64,000 nt of DNA from Malaya genurostris (taxonomy: Eukaryota; Arthropoda; Insecta; Diptera; Culicidae). Location: the NCBI RefSeq assembly GCF_030247185.1, contig NC_080571.1:211726880-211790879 (forward strand), given 5' to 3'. The notes under the pieces were generated by a model. The model had not been told where the DNA came from, did no database searches, and worked only from the letters and a program-made list of their open reading frames with translations. Position numbers and translations under genes: made by a program. This document shows positions 39,759 through 51,289 of this stretch, piece after piece; within the stretch, counting starts at the first letter, position 1, and the number at the start of each line of letters is the position of its first letter.

Positions 39759-40956
39759 TTAGGTTGATTTTTTCTGGGGTTTGGTTTTGGTTTCACTAGT
39801 CTTCGAAGCTGGCTCAGCACTTTTCACTTCTTGCGGTGCAGATTCTGCGTATTCTTGATGATCTTGTTCTTGTTCGTGTTCTTGTTGTTGTTGGAGCTGA
39901 TGCTGATGCTCATGCTGTTCTTGGCTTTGCTCGTGATGTTGTCTGTCTTCAGCTTCATGAACGTAACTACTGTCCGAGTGACCAGAATACTCTTCCTGGT
40001 GATGTGGGTAGCCATGTTGTTGCTCTACATAGACTGGTTTATCGATGTACACAGCGTATGGCTTCGGGACTTCGACCTTATGCACAACCGGAACGGGAAC
40101 CTTTTTCTCAACTTCTACTGGAACAGGTCGATCGACATGCTTGATCACTTCCTTCTCGATGTACACCGGGTATGGCTTCGGTACGTGGACTGGATAGGGT
40201 TTGGGTACAGGAACCTCGACTTTGTGAACTACCGGCACTTTCACCTCGTAGGGGACCGGAACTTTCTTCTCGACATATACTGGTACTTTCTTTTCGATAT
40301 ATACAGGTACCTTCTTTTCCACATGTACTGGGTAGGGAACAGGACGATCTACGTGGACTTTTTTCTCCACGATAACCGGAACATGTTTCTCGACTGTCAC
40401 TGGATATGGAACTTTGACCGGGTACGGAACCGGACGATCAATGTGCACTGGAACCTTCTTTTCGATGTAAACTGGAACCTTCTTCTCCACTGCGACCGGA
40501 TATGGTACCGGGCGATCGATGTGTACCGGGACCTTCTTCTCGTGAATCACATGCTTTTCTACTTTCACAGGGTAAGGAACTGGCACAGTTTTAATTACAG
40601 TATGATGCTCTTCTTCCTTATTGAAAACATTGAAAAAACGATCAGAGGCACTATCATCAGACGTATCATATCCGAAAGAAGGCTTGAAACCTCCTTCAAG
40701 AGATGGCTCTGCTCCATATCCAAATTCTTCGAGACCACGCTTCTCTTGCACTTTGGCACTGTCCGATGTTTGCTTGTCCTGTTCCACCTTCGCTTCCTTG
40801 GTGGAATTTTCGACGGCCGCTCCGATGACTACGGCCAAAACCGTCGATATCACTAAGAATAACTGAGAGAAATAGAAGTAAATATTAGTCACTGTACACT
40901 TCAGGTATTGGGAAGAAAGCAACTCAAAAACACATCACTAGTTCACGCACCTTCAT
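39759..40956 (-). CDS. Secreted VEKKVPV-repeat protein, cuticular-like (gene 3)
   Basis: Exon 1 is complement(40951..40956), coding Met-Lys. The intron is 40863-40950 (88 nt, GTGCGT donor, TTCTCTCAG acceptor) and exon 2 is complement(39759..40862). The product is 369 aa. It starts MKLFLVISTVLAVVIGAAVE, a strong signal peptide. An acidic-polar region follows (about 25-90). Then about 190 residues are tandem repeats of VEKKVPV(Y/H)I, DRPVPYPV and related units (about 95-285), and the C-terminal 80 residues are rich in His, Gln, Glu and Ser. The regular Val-Pro/Pro-Tyr pattern with Lys-Lys matches the CPLCP type of cuticular protein in composition. It lacks a chitin-binding consensus, so matrix structure or cross-linking through Lys is a guess. 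Gene 3 has the longest repeat array of the three and shares its leader with gene 2. Confidence 0.88.
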
Positions 40957-41023
40957 GGCTGTATTCCAACGTTTACTCCGACCACGGCTTAGAAGCCAAA
41001 CACGATGAACGATCGCTAGCAAA

Positions 41024-41058
41024 TGCTGACCAGTGAAGATATTTACAATCCATTTATA
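41024..41058 (-). promoter_or_regulatory. Core promoter of gene 3 (TATA plus initiator)
   Basis: TATAAA at 41058-41053 and TCAGCA at 41029-41024 on the minus strand, 29 nt apart. This predicts a 5' UTR of about 72 nt that aligns with the leader of gene 2. Confidence 0.7.
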
Positions 41059-41148
41059 TCGCTGCCAAATTTTTCCACCAATGTTTACTCCGTGGCGGGT
41101 GGGGCTTCGTTGGGATCGATAGAGTGATCGTGTGAGAGATAAATCGAT

Positions 41149-41167
41149 GACACACGTGCAGTCGTAC
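41149..41167 (-). promoter_or_regulatory. Conserved upstream block of gene 3
   Basis: GACACACGTGCAGTCGTAC (plus strand), about 120-140 bp before the start site. It matches the block upstream of gene 2 at 17 of 19 positions and includes CACGTG, an E-box. Confidence 0.55.
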
Positions 41168-41169
41168 GC

Positions 41170-41800
41170 AACGTTTAAATTGAGATGATCCTTTTTTCGA
41201 CTCATATTTTTTAGTGCCTCTTAATTTCTCCTAAATAATTTCAATGATTGTTTGTTAGTTCACTAGCTAATCGAACTGTTTTTACATTAGTTCCATTAAT
41301 TTTTTCCTGAAGCTTTCTCGAAAAGCCAGTAAAGTTAATATGAACGGAATTGGTATAGACAACATTTGGAACATGAAATTGATGACATTTCATTACAATC
41401 AATTTTTTGAAAAAAAAAAGTCAGACATAATTTCAGTTTTACTAAACAAAGGTTCATTAGTTCGTCAATTAATAGTAGACCATCCCGGAACAAAATAGTA
41501 ACAAATTTTACCATCAAATCTGGTCTTGATGTTTCTGTGATGTCATAGCGACATTTGATATTTCATCGAAAGAATCAAGAAATAGCACAACATCTGTTTA
41601 GCATCAATATTAGTTATTATATCTTTTTTTAAATAACTATTTTTTGGAATATGAGTAAAAATTAAATTATTAAGATTTAAATTGGGTGTTCAGCTACAAG
41701 TGGTGACTTTTCAGTCCTATTATGATTTGGTTATTATCATGAGGACATCATTTGCTTCCGCAATTCTGAGATTTTTGTGTAGGGAAAATTCTAACCCAAT
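41170..41800. other. No gene recognised
   Basis: AT-rich upstream region of gene 3, no supported feature. Confidence 0.4.
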
Positions 41801-42209
41801 TTGTATTGTGTAATGGGGAAAAGGAACTTATATACTAACTTACTAACTAATACAGAGAGCGAATCGATTCAATTGAAGATTGCATCGATTTTTGTCTCAT
41901 GTCTCATTTGTACTAAACCAGGGAGAACGCTTCAAAATCATTTTCAGAATTTTATTCTGAATCCTTTGAAGTGTTTTCTTCCTGGTGGAACAACAACTTG
42001 ACCAAATTGGTACTGCATAAAGCATGGCTGGTCTGAAAATTTGTTTATAAATTAACAATTTGTTTTTTTAGACGAAGCTTAGAATTTCTGTTTATAAGAG
42101 GATATAAACATTTAATATATTTATTACACTTTGCCTGGATTCCTTCAATGTGATCCTTGAAAGTGAGTTTGTTGTCATACGTTAAACCTAAGTATTTAGC
42201 TTGATCAGA

Positions 42210-42842
42210 CTATGTCAATTCCAAGCCATTCAATTTGAGAATGTGATTATTGTTTGGTTTTAGAAAAGAAGCTCTTGGCTTATGAGGAAAGATAATTAAT
42301 TGCGTTTTTGCTGCATTTGGTTTAATTTTCCATTTTGACAGATAATCACTGAAAATATTTAAACTTCTTTGTAGGCGACTGCAGATCACTCTTAGATTTC
42401 TACCTGTGACTAACAGACTTGTGTCGTCACAGAATAGCGATATTTGACAACCAGCGGGTAGATTTGGAAGATCAGAAGTGAAAATATTATACAAGATTGG
42501 AGCTACGCTCGAACCCTGCGGAACACCGGCTCGTACGGGTAGCAATTCAGATTTACAATTCTGAAGAGTACGATCAATTAAATAATTTTGAATCATTTTG
42601 ATCAAATAAATAGGACACTGGAAATCAGACATTTTTGCTATTAAACCTTTGTGCCAAACACTGTCGAATGCTTTTTCTATGTCTAGAAGAGCAACTCGAG
42701 TGGATAACCCAGAAGATTTATTTGCTTTTATCATGTTCGTTACTCTGACAAGTTGATGAGTAGTTGAATGTTCATGACGAAATCCAAACTGTTCTGGTAA
42801 AAAAATTGAATTCTTATTTATATGAGACATCATTCTCAACAA
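42210..42842 (-). pseudogene. RT palm of the decayed Jockey-clade LINE
   Basis: Carries EQFGFRHEHSTTHQLVRV, LLDIEKAFDSVWHKGL, AGVPQGSSVAPILYNIFTSD and an active-site box FCDD in place of FADD. The in-frame stop at 42208-42210 is premature: the next codons still read KYLGLTYDNKLTF. Confidence 0.85.
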
Positions 42843-42883
42843 GATATTTTTTTCAAAAAGTTTACTGATAGAAGAAAGTAAGC

Positions 42884-43873
42884 TTATTGGTCGATAACTT
42901 GATGTTTCTGCTGGATTTTTGGTTTGAGGATAGGAATTACTTTAGCGTTTTTCCATCTTTTTGGGAAGTAAGCTAATGAAAAACACTTGTAGAAAATTTT
43001 AACCAGGAGTCTCAAGGCAACACCGGCAAGATTTTTAATAAGAATATTAAAAATTCCATCATTATCAGGAGCCTTCATGTTTTTAAGTTCCCTAATAATT
43101 GACTTAATTTCATCAAAATTCGTCTCAATAATGTTATCTTGTGATAACACTTGGGTTGAAATATGCTCATATTTCAGTGAGACTTCATTTTCAATAGGAC
43201 TCACAACGTTCAAATTAAAATTGTGGACACTCTCGAACTGCTGAGCAAGTTTTTGAGCTTTTTCGCCATTTGTAAAAAGTATTTGATTTCCTTCCTTGAG
43301 AGCAGGAATTGGTTTCTGAGGTTTCTTAAGAACCTTAGAAAGTTTCCAGAAAGGTTTGGAATATGGTTTAATTTGTTCAACTTCATTAGCGAAATTTTCA
43401 TTTCGCAAAAGAGTAAATCTATGTTTAATTTCTTTTTGTAAATCCTTAACTATGTTTTTCATAGCAGGATGACGAGAACCTTGATATTGACGTCGACGAA
43501 CATTCTTCAACCGAATGAGCAGTTGAAGATTGTCATCGATGATAGGAGAATTTAATTTAGTTTGAGCTTTGGGAACTGAAAGATTTCTAGCTTCGATAAT
43601 GAAATGATTCAAATTATCAATTGCTGTGTCGATGTCCGCAAAGTTTTCTAAAATAGTTTCATGATCCACAAGATTTTCAATGTGAGATCTGTAATCCAAC
43701 CAATTAGCTCTATGATAGTTGAATATAGAACTAATTAGATTAATTATAGCTTCGTTGGAAAGTCTGAATGTTACAGGAAGATGATCTGAGTCAAAGTCAG
43801 CATGTGTAATCGGTTCACTACAAAAGTGACTTCGATCTGTTAGCACCAGATCAATTGTAGACGGGTTTTTCAC
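42884..43873 (-). pseudogene. Endonuclease C part, linker and RT fingers
   Basis: SDHLPVTFRL is the end of the endonuclease domain. The linker contains RLKNVRRRQYQGSRHPA and the RT begins with KNMKAPDNDGIFNILIK and AKVIPILKP. A frameshift follows. Confidence 0.8.
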
Positions 43874-44041
43874 GGAAGAGAAACAAGTCGGATTACTGGG
43901 ATGAAGAACTGTGAAGTAACCAGCTGAGAGTTGATTATGAAGTATTTTACCATTACTGTTATTTTGCCTACAATACCACTGGACATGCTTAGCATTTAAG
44001 TTCCCTATTACGAAAAATTTCGGTCGGTATCTTGTAAGTTT

Positions 44042-44428
44042 TTACAAATCGCCTTTAAAAAAACTTAATTGTTCGCCGGTGCATTGGAATGGCAAATATG
44101 CTCCAGCGATGAAATAAATTCCATGAATGGTTTCAACTTCGATTCCCAAGCTTTCATTAACTTTAGTATTGAAAGAAGGTAAAATTCGATGTTTAATTTG
44201 CCGTTGGACAAAAATGGCAACTCCACCACCCATTCCAGTAAACCTGTCAAATCGATGAACCACATAATGTGGATTACTTTTCAATTCGACATTTGGTTTA
44301 AGAGAAGTTGCTGTCACAATGGCAATATGAATTTTGTGAACTTTGAGAAAATTATAAAATTCATCTTCACTCGATTTTAAAGGTCGAGCATTCCAATTTA
44401 AAATATTCAAATAATTATTTAACATCAC
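44042..44428 (-). pseudogene. Endonuclease N part
   Basis: Starts MMLNNYLNILNWNARPL and has GGGVAIFVQR. Normal ETHL is altered to TATSL, so a catalytic Glu is lost. The frame ends in the middle of the domain. Confidence 0.8.
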
Positions 44429-44580
44429 TGTTAAATTTTAAATTCATTATAATATTATTTGCAAATTGCCATCCGATTTGAAATGCTTCATCACTTAGTC
44501 AAATTCATTCGGATGATCATTTGAAAAAGTTAATCTTGTAGGTAGATCATTTTATTTTCAGTTATATCGCCTAAATCGAC

Positions 44581-44823
44581 TTAATTTAAAGAAGCGAATG
44601 GCATTGAAGGAATATTTGTAGGACTGCCATTAGAACTGCCATTAGAAGAAGATGATTTGGTCGATCTACCTATTAATAAATTGTTTTCGTTAGAAGATGA
44701 ACTGCAAGGCGTTCCTGTGTATTTATTATTTACATTAGAACAATTAAGTGGTAGATTTCTACCAGTAACACTAGCGTAACTGACATTAGAAGAAGATGAT
44801 GACGAGATCGATCTACCTTTCAA
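44581..44823 (-). pseudogene. ORF1 C-terminal remnant
   Basis: Ser/Asn-rich low-complexity tail with a duplicated SIS.SSSSSNVSYASVTGRN-like unit. It is placed by position just upstream of ORF2. Identification rests on location only. Confidence 0.45.
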
Positions 44824-45422
44824 TAAATTGTTTTCGTTAGAAGACGGATTGGATGGCGTAATAGTTATTATATCTTATTTTGCGAACAAGCCTTCATTTC
44901 AATTCCATTAAGTACAATCGATCTAATAGTTTTATCTTGAAATGAGAATCAATCGAATAAACTGCATCAGATTCAGTTAAGAAATGTCTTTACGATATTA
45001 TTCTATTGTAAATGCTAGACAATCAAATTATTGAAAAATTCGCCTTCAGTAAATATTTTTTCACTGCTTTGATATTACAATGACTACTACTCATGCAGAC
45101 TTTGTTATGATTTTTGACATTTTAACTCATATTTCAAACAAAATAATTTAAATTTCTTACCAATGTACAATGGTTCAAAAGCCAAATTTTACACTTTTAA
45201 ATGATAACACGTTAAAAATATCTAATAGTAGTTTTTTAGAATAATAGAAGCCATCTTTTGAAGATTAGATTTATGTGAATCATCTCAAAAATGTGAGAAT
45301 TTTTTGGAAAGGGTTTCCTTAAAGCAGTTTTTGTAAGAAAATCTCAATATTTTAAGTTTCTATGAGTTTTCCATGTTATACAAAGTTATTCATCATTAAC
45401 TTCTACAGAGCTTTCCCGAATA
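44824..45422. other. No gene recognised
   Basis: AT-rich spacer, no supported feature. Confidence 0.4.
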
Positions 45423-45424
45423 TA

Positions 45425-46357
45425 AAGGGTGATTTTTTAAGAGCTTGAGAACTTTTTTAAACAATAAAACGCATAAAATTTGCAAAATCTCATCGGTTCT
45501 TTATTTTAAACGTTAGATTGGTACATGACATTTACTTTTTGAAGATAATTTCATTTAAATGTTGACCGCGGCTGCGTCTTAGGTGGTCCATTCGGAAAGT
45601 CCAATTTTGGGCAACTTTTTCGAGCATTTCGGCCGGAATAGCCCGAATTTCTTCGGAAATGTTGTCTTCCAAAGCTGGAATAGTTACTGGCTTATTTCTG
45701 TAGACTTTAGACTTGACGTAGCCCCACAAAAAATAGTCTAAAGGCGTCAAATCGCATGATCTTGGTGGCCAACTTACCGGTCCATTTCTTGAGATGAATT
45801 GTTCTCCGAAGTTTTCCCTCAAAATGGCCATAGAATCGCGAGCTGTGTGGCATGTAGCGCCATCTTGTTGAAACCACATGTCAACCAAGTTCAGTTCTTC
45901 CATTTTTGGCAACAAAAAGTTTGTTAGCATCGAACGATAGCGATCGCCATTCACTGTAACGTTGCGTCCAACAGCATCTTTGAAAAAATACGGTCCAATG
46001 ATTCCACCAGCGTACAAACCACACCAAACAGTGCATTTTTCGGGATGCATGGGCAGTTCTTGAACGGCTTCTGGTTGCTCTTCACTCCAAATGCGGCAAT
46101 TTTGCTTATTTACGTAGCCATTCAACCAGAAATGAGCCTCATCGCTGAACAAAATTTGTCGATAAAAAAGCGGATTTTCTGCCAACTTTTCTAGGGCCCA
46201 TTCACTGAAAATTCGACGTTGTGGCAGATGAAATTATCTTCAAAAAGTAAATGTCATGTACCAATCTAACGTTTAAAATAAAGAACCGATGAGATTTTGC
46301 AAATTTTATGCGTTTTATTGTTTAAAAAAGTTCTCAAGCTCTTAAAAAATCACCCTT
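45425..46357 (-). mobile_element. Mariner-type (DD41D) element with 130-bp perfect inverted ends
   Basis: 933 bp flanked by TA on both sides (45423-45424 and 46358-46359). The left 130 bp (45425-45554) and right 130 bp (46228-46357) are exact inverted copies by eye, beginning AAGGGTGATTTTTTAAGAGC. The repeated end includes the last codons of the transposase gene (NEIIFKK and stop), so the 5' half of the normal element, with its start codon and DNA-binding domain, appears to have been replaced by an inverted copy of the 3' end. The perfect match of the two ends suggests that this is recent. Confidence 0.9.
45532..46185 (-). pseudogene. N-terminally truncated DD41D mariner transposase
   Basis: 217 uninterrupted codons. 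The catalytic triad is intact: D15 (LFSDEAHFW), D108 (FQQDGATCHT) and D150 (TPLDYFLWG), with 41 residues between the last two, the spacing reported for rosa-type elements. Family signatures VNKQNCRIWSEE and HPEKCTVWCGLYAGGI are present. About 120-130 N-terminal residues with the helix-turn-helix are missing. Coding sequence runs upstream to about 46227 and is then cut by the inverted end. Alone it could not bind its ends. Confidence 0.9.
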
Positions 46358-46359
46358 TA

Positions 46360-47167
46360 CTATGCCCCTATCATTTCAGCCTGATGAAACAGAGCCATTT
46401 TTCATGTTTTTTTCTCGCATGATTCTAACTTGTTTATTATCAAAAGGTGCAGAAAGATGCGGATGAGACCACCTACAAATAAAGCTGACTGATTGTTACC
46501 ATTCCAACTCAGCCGTGACGCTTCCTCGTTATTCTGGCCCGATTTGGCATTTTCTCACCACACCAAAGATGTTTTGAAATGATATAAAGCGAATGTTGTA
46601 CCGAATTTGCCCGGAGTTATGAACTATCGAACAGCATTGCGCTCTCTTGAAGGGTGAAGGGTGAATTCTCTTAAAATCCTTAACGATCTACAACTATAGA
46701 AATTACGAAAATCTTGGACAAAAGCATTTAAATTGAATGCAGAGAAGTCTGCACAGACCCCAATGACGGAAAGGAACTCAAAAATCCGTAGCTTCTTTAT
46801 AAAGCCAAATTGAGTAACTGTAATTAGTTTCAAGATGACTAAGAATGCACAATCAAATGAATAAAATATACGTTGAACTAACAGGAAATTTGTTTTATTC
46901 CAAATTTAATCTGTCCAAATTTTGTCGCGAACAAGCCTTACACTATACTACTCACACGATATAGACATCACTTTTTTACCACCTTGCAGTAATTTTAATA
47001 TCTACATCTTTCTCAAGTCATTTTCAACGTTAGTATTACTTCATCCACCATACAGCTCAGATAGAGCACCTTCGGATTTCTATCAGATATAACTACGAAC
47101 GTTTGGCTTCGCTGTCATCGACTTTTCCATTTTTTCATCAAAAATAATTGAGTATGACAAAACATGT
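46360..47167. other. No gene recognised
   Basis: Spacer without supported feature. Confidence 0.4.
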
Positions 47168-48890
47168 TTGCCTTTCTCATATAGAAAGGCTATGCAATCA
47201 CTGTGAAACCAGACTTTTGAATTATCATGCATCGTTCGACTCAGCTCGTCGAAGCGGCAAAATGTCTGTGTATGTGTATGTATGATCAAAAAATATGTAC
47301 ATGATTTTCTCGGAGTTGGCTGAACCGATTTTCACAAACTTTGTTTCATATTAAAGTCCCATAGAACTTTATTAAGTTTTATCCGGGTCGATCTTTCGGT
47401 TCAGTAACAGTAAAAATGGTAACAAAATATGCACTTAATTTTCTCGGAGATGGCTGAACCGATTTTCACAATCTTAGATTCATGTGCAAGGCCATGTTTT
47501 CCCATAGAACGCTTTAAAATTTTATCCGGATACGATTTCCGGCTTCGTAACTCTGGAACCGGCGATATGTTCAACAAATAAGCACTTGATGATCTTGTAG
47601 ATAGCTGAACCGATTTTTACGAAATTTAGATTCAAATGAAAGTTTTTGTAACCCTATACAAAGTTCCTGATTTTTATTTGAATCCCACTTCCGGTTTCGG
47701 AATTACAGGGTGATGTGTGCAAAGAAAATGAAAATAAGTGCACTAACTTTTCTCAGAGACAGATAAACCGATTCTTACAAACTTAGATTCAAATGAGAAG
47801 TATAATTATCCCATACAAGTTCCTGAATCTGAAAAAAAGTAAAAAATTTCCTAGTTGACCTCGAAACTATTCCAATCAGTAGTCATTACCAGTAGACAAC
47901 CAAACAAAGCGATTCTGGCTATCCAGGTTCACGATTTATGATTCCGGTAGCACGGGAAATAGTTGTCATATATTCCAAAATGGATCTCACTCACTTGACT
48001 TGACCGATTTTCACAAACTTCGGTTCAAATGGTTCCATATGGAATTCCTGAATTTCATCCGGATCCGACATCCAGTTCTGGAATTACAGGCTGATGATAG
48101 TTCAAATATTTATACCGTCACTAAAAGCGACAAAGTAAAAAACGTTAAATAATTTCTTTTTGCGTTTCTCAAATAAAAAGGTTATGCAATCACTGTGAAA
48201 ACCGATTCGACACAGTGTCTGTGCGTATGTGTGTATGTAAAGCTTTTTTTTTCAAATACTTTTCTCGGAGATGACTAAGCCGATTTTCATGAACTTAGAT
48301 TCAAATTAAAGATACTGTAACCCCACAAAAAGTTAATAATTTTCATTCGAATCCAACTTCCGGTTCCGGAATTATTGGGTATTAATTTGATACCGTCACT
48401 TAAAGCGGCGAAACGAAACACGTAAAAATATCTAAACTGGCCTCGAAACTATTGCAGTCGATAGTCATTGTCAATAGACAATCAAACAATCCGATTCCGG
48501 CTATGCTGTGTCTCGGTTTCCGATCCCGTAAGCACCGGAAATAAAACGTAAAATATTTTCTAAACTTGCCTCAACACTATTCCAATCGGTAGTCATTGTC
48601 AGTAGACGGTCAAAGATTAATTTGGCTTTTCTTGTTCTCTGTTTTCAATTAGCGACCGAAGATTGTAACTATGGACTCAAGAATGGATCCCATCCTCCTT
48701 TTCTCGAGCCAACTTCGATTATACCGGTTTCGAAAGTACCTGCAATAGAGGAACTCACTTCTTTTCCTCAGAGATGGCCTAACCGACCTGAGTACTGTTT
48801 TACCTAATTTGAAGAATACCACACATTTATATATGTAAATATGAGACATATGAGAAAGGCACCATCACACCACTAGGTGGATTAAAATAG
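47168..48890 (-). mobile_element. Family A copy 6, long complete copy
   Basis: About 1.72 kb in minus orientation. It begins TTGCCTTTCTCATATAGAAA (the right end reversed) and finishes ATATGAGAAAGGCACCATCA plus ACCACTAGGTGGATT (the left end reversed). In between are six or more degenerate units of about 170-240 bp, each with AACCGATTTTCACAAACTTAG and TTCCGG-containing segments. An internal right-end-like block at 48170-48230 suggests two fused copies. Confidence 0.8.
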
Positions 48891-49831
48891 GTTTTTGTTC
48901 TATGCATTCGCGCTTGTTTTTAACACATTTTTTAACACTTCTTTTAGGCAATAGATAGATATAATCCCAAAAAGAAAAAAATCACTATTTATTTGCTGAA
49001 GGCGGTTGTGGTAGAAGTTTCCAATCATGCGAAGAAATTATTCCTACAACCACTTTGGCTGAATGTACAAAAACGATGTTATGACGCAGAATGACTTTGT
49101 ATTTTTGGGATATATTCGCTTTACTTTGAAAACAGTTTTTCTGATTTCTCTTCGTAGGATCAATCTTTATCACCTAGGTATCTTTAACAAAGTTTTAGAT
49201 ACTATTAAAATAACTAACTTCTCTGAGTACCCAAAGTCTACATGGCGTCATTATCAGGGCATTAAACAAATTTTATGCCAAAAATAAATATGTTTTCAAA
49301 TAGTTTTTTTTTAACCTAGTTGATAAAGATTGACATTACGAACGCATCTCCAAAAATACAATTTTAGATAAATAATATATTCAGTAAAAACACTTAAAAT
49401 ATGTGTATCTTAAAAATTAAATAGAGAAAAAATCTTCTGGTGAAGAAAAAAGTTTGTTTGATTCGAAATTGGTATTACCACTTTCAGAAAAATTAAGGTT
49501 CCTATTTCAAAAGAAGCGTTTTAAAATACTGTGCAACTTATTTTTATTCTATACCTTTGCTCTTCAGTGAAGGTCAGTACAGACTTTAGACCATCCTTTT
49601 TCAGTTTCGGTACACCGTGCGTTGCGAGAACCCATGCACTGAGCTACATTTTCATTTTTACGTTATTTGATATTCTAATATATTTGCAAAATTGGAATTT
49701 CCCACGAAAGCTACATGGTGTATCAATATCATGTCATGTTTTAGCACTTCAATGACTCTTACTTCTGTCGGTGATTTGCTGTTATTGGACTGTTCTTTTG
49801 GATCCTGAAAGATCTATACTGCTGGTCAATA
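48891..49831. other. No gene recognised
   Basis: AT-rich spacer with no supported feature. Confidence 0.4.
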
Positions 49832-49838
49832 CCGTGAG

Positions 49839-50484
49839 CAGAGATGTCTATCTCCTCTGTGTGACGAAGAGCAAGCAAAATTTCTCCCCTCGCACTGACA
49901 ACTTCAACGAGAGCTCTTCTCTTTCACATTTATACACCAATGTTGTGTAAAGTGTACACGCATCATGAGTGCGTTTGTTTATTTCCTTTTACCTCTTCCA
50001 CTGAATCGCACCAAAGTGCTAGAGCATTAGCTAATAAATTCTCTGAGGTGGATGCAGATACTTTCACAGAGGTGTACACGCCGGTGAGCACTCTGCTGTA
50101 TGGTTTGCGTAGATGAAGCGTGGACACGCAAAATCAGCAAAATAAAACAATTTATCGTAAAATTTTCGGTTTTCCTTGCAAATTTTTCATAGCAAGGCCA
50201 GATCTACTCTCTATTAATTGAAGTTCACAGAGGTGTTCGCTCAACATCACGCGCCAGTGGTCACTTGGGTGTATTTAGACGAGAGCGCGTGTGAGCGATT
50301 CATGCGAAGAGAATGTGTTTCACTCGCGCCAGCTGCTTTAACCACAAGCACACACTCAAATGCTGTCTATTCGACACTGAGAAGAAGTGCGCTTTCCGCT
50401 TTGTGCGGTGCTTCGTTTTTTTCATCCTCGGTGTGGCAAAAATCTGACTCTAGCGTGTATCTCTCTGGTGAAATGCCATCTCTG
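49839..50484. mobile_element. hAT-like non-autonomous element, 646 bp
   Basis: The ends CAGAGATGTC and the reverse complement of CAGAGATGGC are flanked by CCGTGAG on both sides (49832-49838 and 50485-50491). hAT elements typically start CAGAGATG-like and duplicate about 8 bp; 7 bp match here. Frames of 90 and 137 codons that cross it are not transposase and are probably chance. Confidence 0.75.
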
Positions 50485-50491
50485 CCGTGAG

Positions 50492-51289
50492 GAAGCACCA
50501 TATGATAATTACGGTGAAGAAGTGTAATCCCGAAACTATTGAATAAAAAATAAATCGTTTTACTAGTGAGACAGTCATCAAAAAATGGAACACACCTTAT
50601 TCCTATTTTATGATCCGCAAAAATACATCCTTGCTGGAAGTTGAAAGAGCTGACGTGCCTGTGATTATAAATAGCTCTATGATGCAGAAATCCCAGAAGT
50701 ACTGCCTGGAAAAGCTGATGAATATCGAGGACACACAACCATAAGCAGTATGATTCCTGACCATTCTTATGTGACAACAAACCTCATAATGTAGCTAAGT
50801 TAAATATTTTTCTCCATTAAAGTTGCTATTTTCCTCAGCAACGGAGCATGGGAAAACAGCATCTCATTTTCTTCCGTGATTAAGATTTTATGTACGCTTC
50901 CAACTAGGTAATGTTTTTAGTGGTGGTGAGCTCACTTCGCCAGCGTCCCTTGTTGCATTTTTTTCCTCAGTTCATATATCATTGCAAATTTACATTGTGT
51001 TGTAATTCGATCATCAGTTGCAAATTTCATGTCGTATGTGCGTGAAAGTAATGACATTGTAACAGAACACGTATCTACCGGGTGACGTCAATTGACCACA
51101 CACATTTTCTTAATTAACTTACTTATAATACCAAATAAATTGGAGCGAGAGCATCAGGACATCAGGGCATCTGAGGAACTTATGGAATGGTGCAATGGTG
51201 AATGGTAGTAGTGCCGAGTTATTCTTATCATGCTCACAAATTAACAAGCTCTACAAACTAGAAGAATTTATCAGACAGTAGGGATTCGT
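50492..51289. other. No gene recognised
   Basis: Spacer without supported feature. Confidence 0.4.

Larger units (their letters stand above)
41810..44823 (-). mobile_element. Decayed Jockey-clade LINE, second copy type
   Basis: Minus-strand remnants lie in the natural order: ORF1 C terminus (44823-44581), endonuclease N part (44428-44042), endonuclease C part to RT fingers (43873-42884), and RT palm to thumb (42842-42210, reading on with stops to about 41900). It is related to, but distinct from, the LINE at 32413-36553. Several frameshifts and stops make it non-functional. No poly(A) tail or duplication was identified. A third, more damaged relative lies on the plus strand at 61975-63757. 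Confidence 0.85.

Noticed and set aside
39831..40856. 341-codon plus-strand frame opposite gene 3, and the 86-codon frame opposite gene 1
   Set aside because: Both are mirror images of the repeat-coding exons. The regular codon use of the minus-strand repeat leaves the antisense frame open. The products are Phe/Leu/Arg/Asn-rich with no family resemblance, and the minus-strand genes have introns, signal peptides and promoters.
50367..50780. 137-codon minus-strand frame and the overlapping 90-codon plus frame
   Set aside because: They cross the boundary of the hAT-like element at 50484 and show no domain, so they are unlikely to be coding.
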